Assembly: GCA_013003515.1 (NCBI GenBank)
Contig: JABDIW010000304.1
Span: forward strand, 1 to 5,641
Source: Acidimicrobiia bacterium
GTDB lineage: Bacteria; Actinomycetota; Acidimicrobiia; Spongiisociales; UBA5794
Reading direction: 5' to 3'
Length of the DNA stretch: 5,641 nucleotides
The notes beneath the pieces were generated by a model. It made no database searches and was not told the origin of the DNA. It was given only the letters and a program-made list of their open reading frames with translations. Shown here piece by piece: positions 4,654-5,641 of the stretch; the first letter of the stretch is position 1; every line of letters begins with the position of its first letter. A program made the position numbers and the translations under genes.

Positions 4654-5641
4654 TCACTCCTCGGGGAGAACGGCGTCCTCGCCCGCCTCGGTGGGGGGCG
4701 GTGGCGGTAGCTCGGTGCCCTCGGGGCAGGTGAACCGCCAGACCTCACCGACGTCGAACACATCATTGCCGTCGAGGTCGCCATCGTTGAGACCGTCCTC
4801 GTCGAAGTCGATCTCCTCCATGGGGTTACACAGCATCAGAACGTCGAGCAGGTTGGCGGTCGTCGCTCCCGATGGGGTGGTGACCTCATACGAGTAGCCG
4901 ACCGGCACGCCCGAGTCGTCGATCAGCATGGCGGCGTAGATGACGATGTCGAGCGTTTCGAGCATCGCATCCACGTCGATCGGCTCGGCATCGGTACCCG
5001 GATCACCTTCCGGATCCGTCCCCTGGTCCGGGTCCGGTTCGGTCCCCGGTTCGGTGTCTGGGTCGGCGCCTGGGTCCGGCTCGGGTTCCGTGCCTGGGTC
5101 AGGGTCGGTACCTGGATCCGGTTCAGTGCCTGGATCCGTGTCGGGCTCGGTGCCTGGCTCCGTGCCGGGCTCATTCCCTGGTTCCGTGTCGGACTCGGTC
5201 CCTGGTTCCGTGCCGGGCTCGGTGCCTGGCTCCGCCCCGGGGTCTCCCTCGGCATCACTTGCAGGTTCTTCGACATCACAGATGAAGTGCCAGATCTCGC
5301 CGGCATCCAGTGCGTGGTTGGTGTTGGTGTCACCGTCGTTGTAGCCGTCGCCATCGAGGTCGATGCCGTGCAGCGGGGCGCACACCGCCGGCGCGGGTGG
5401 ATCGGGATCCGTCCCAGGATCGGTCCCCGGATCCGTACCCGGGTCAGTCCCCGGATCCGTACCCGGATCGGTCCCCGGATCGGTCCCCGGGTCAGTCCCA
5501 GGGTCCGTACCCGGATCGGTCGGGATCGTCGTCGTGGTCGTCGTGGTGGTCGTGGGTGGAACAGTCGTGGTCGTCGTCGTGGTCGCGGATGGAACAGTCG
5601 TGGTCGTCGTGGTGGTCGCGGATGGAACAGTCGTGGTGGTC
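4654..5641 (-). CDS. Secreted or surface repeat protein with poly-Thr, TDPG repeats and duplicated Asp-rich modules, N-terminus missing
   Basis: The minus-strand frame is open from the right edge to TGA 4656-4654: 328 visible residues with the true start outside. Reading N to C: threonine tracts of 4 or more, 7, 7 and 9 residues separated by VPSA, VPSA and VPP; then IP and nine TDPG units; a half module between two cysteines (5382-5278); an acidic Glu/Asp-Pro-Gly-Thr array (5244-4981); a fuller module (about 4980-4726); and a tail ELPPPPPTEAGEDAVLPEE. Both modules have DxDxDGxNDGD, like EF-hand or thrombospondin type 3 calcium loops, then LD/FD-x-GE-(I/V)-W-x-F-x-C, a motif typical of repeated beta domains in bacterial surface proteins (DUF11/DUF7507 style). 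No LPxTG and no C-terminal membrane helix are visible, so any anchor must be elsewhere. A GTG at 5385 could be mistaken for a start, but it lies mid-protein. Threonine tracts suggest O-glycosylated linkers (inference). The function is unknown; adhesion or matrix roles are possible. Confidence 0.85.
   Translation of the reverse strand, partial: TTTTVPSATTTTTTTVPSATTTTTTTVPPTTTTTTTTTIPTDPGTDPGTDPGTDPGTDPGTDPGTDPGTDPGTDPGTDPDPPAPAVCAPLHGIDLDGDGYNDGDTNTNHALDAGEIWHFICDVEEPASDAEGDPGAEPGTEPGTEPGTESDTEPGNEPGTEPGTEPDTDPGTEPDPGTDPDPGTEPEPDPGADPDTEPGTEPDPDQGTDPEGDPGTDAEPIDVDAMLETLDIVIYAAMLIDDSGVPVGYSYEVTTPSGATTANLLDVLMLCNPMEEIDFDEDGLNDGDLDGNDVFDVGEVWRFTCPEGTELPPPPPTEAGEDAVLPEE
4726..4830 (-). repeat. 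Asp-rich Cys-to-Cys module, copy 2 (end of the complete copy)
   Basis: This encodes the 35 residues from the Cys of LCNPMEEIDFDEDG to the Cys of GEVWRFTC. It aligns without gaps to copy 1, with 18 of 35 residues identical, including both cysteines, the Asp ladder, NDGD, GE, W and F. Copy 2 is preceded by about 45 residues of likely beta strands (LDIVIYAAMLIDDSG...GYSYEVTTPSG) that copy 1 lacks. Confidence 0.75.
4981..5244 (-). repeat. Degenerate acidic Pro/Gly/Thr array
   Basis: About 88 residues made of EPGT, DPGT, EPDT, DPDPGT and single variants (AEPG, ESDT, EPGN, DQGT). In DNA it shows as imperfect 12- and 18-base units. It links the two Asp-rich modules. It is much more varied than the upstream TDPG array and is mainly Glu-based, so the two arrays are related in style but not recent copies of each other. 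Confidence 0.8.
5278..5382 (-). repeat. Asp-rich Cys-to-Cys module, copy 1 (half module)
   Basis: This encodes CAPLHGIDLDGDG...GEIWHFIC, the counterpart of copy 2 with the same 35-residue spacing. Directly before it is a Pro/Ala linker (DPDPPAPAV) and the TDPG array, not the strand-rich half seen in copy 2. The two cysteines may pair with each other. Confidence 0.75.
5413..5520 (-). repeat. Nine perfect TDPG units (12-base tandem repeat)
   Basis: The 12-base units fall into three main types on the plus strand: ggatcggtcccc, ggatccgtaccc and gggtcagtcccc, plus variants. Every unit encodes TDPG; the differences are at synonymous third positions of Thr, Asp, Pro and Gly codons. A tenth imperfect unit (TDPD) follows toward the C-terminus. 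Confidence 0.9.
5527..5640 (-). repeat. Poly-threonine linker with VPSA/VPP spacers
   Basis: Runs of ACC and ACG codons with occasional ACT (read on the plus strand as ggt, cgt and agt) give Thr tracts of 9, 7, 7 and 4 or more residues, interrupted by VPP and twice by VPSA. Each tract begins just after a V-P spacer or ends in IP. The array runs off the right edge, so its full length is unknown. Such tracts are common in extracytoplasmic proteins of Acidimicrobiia and other actinobacteria. Confidence 0.85.

Noticed and set aside
4635..4784. N-terminal extension of the HMG-CoA lyase to 4784
   Set aside because: The extra residues are Arg/Pro/Ser-rich, overlap the end of the repeat-protein gene in another frame, and precede the point where family homology starts.
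4940..5344. Plus-strand frame encoding SGSVPGS-type repeats
   Set aside because: It is the reverse complement of the acidic Pro/Gly/Thr array; the minus-strand frame continues into structured modules with cysteines and tryptophans, while this one does not.
5405..5524. Short regularly spaced repeats as a possible CRISPR or iteron array
   Set aside because: The repeats are contiguous 12-mers in frame with no unique spacers, and they differ only at silent codon positions, so they are coding repeats.

Overview
The window is GC-rich with strongly GC-biased third codon positions. It carries a class of secreted protein with long threonine tracts (VPSA/VPP spacers) and Asp-Pro-Gly-Thr repeats, and two lipoproteins, one of which ends like the mycobacterial LppX/LprAFG proteins. 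Together these suggest an actinomycetote, plausibly an uncultivated or marine Acidimicrobiia-type lineage. That placement is inferred from style and gene content; no marker gene is present.

Layout: (1) 1-587, minus strand, the N-terminal part of a membrane protein with three predicted membrane segments and an extracytoplasmic domain, cut by the left edge. (2) 588-700, a divergent intergenic region. (3) 701-3757, plus strand, four tightly packed genes that look like one operon: a class I glutamine amidotransferase (701-1399), a small cysteine-containing lipoprotein (1413-1877), a pore-loop ion-channel-like membrane protein with a large cytoplasmic domain (1899-3029), and a lipoprotein resembling LprG/LolA-fold carriers (3029-3757). 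The gaps are 13 and 21 bases, then a one-base TAATG overlap. (4) 3741-4634, minus strand, a hydroxymethylglutaryl-CoA lyase that converges on the operon; the two genes overlap by 17 bases, and this overlap is a perfect stop-to-stop inverted repeat. (5) 4654-5641, minus strand, the C-terminal part of a low-complexity secreted or surface protein: poly-Thr linker, TDPG repeats, half of a duplicated Asp-rich module, an acidic Pro/Gly/Thr array, then a complete copy of the module.

Coding density is very high; no stretch over 300 bases lacks a gene. No RNA gene, mobile element, CRISPR array or origin was seen. The most notable items are the lipoprotein-channel-lipoprotein module with a non-standard selectivity filter (TTLGFA), the stop-to-stop hairpin shared by converging genes, the likely leaderless start of the amidotransferase, and the repeat protein, whose TDPG units are identical in protein but varied at synonymous positions. 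I see no clear evidence of a defence system or other known specialised system.
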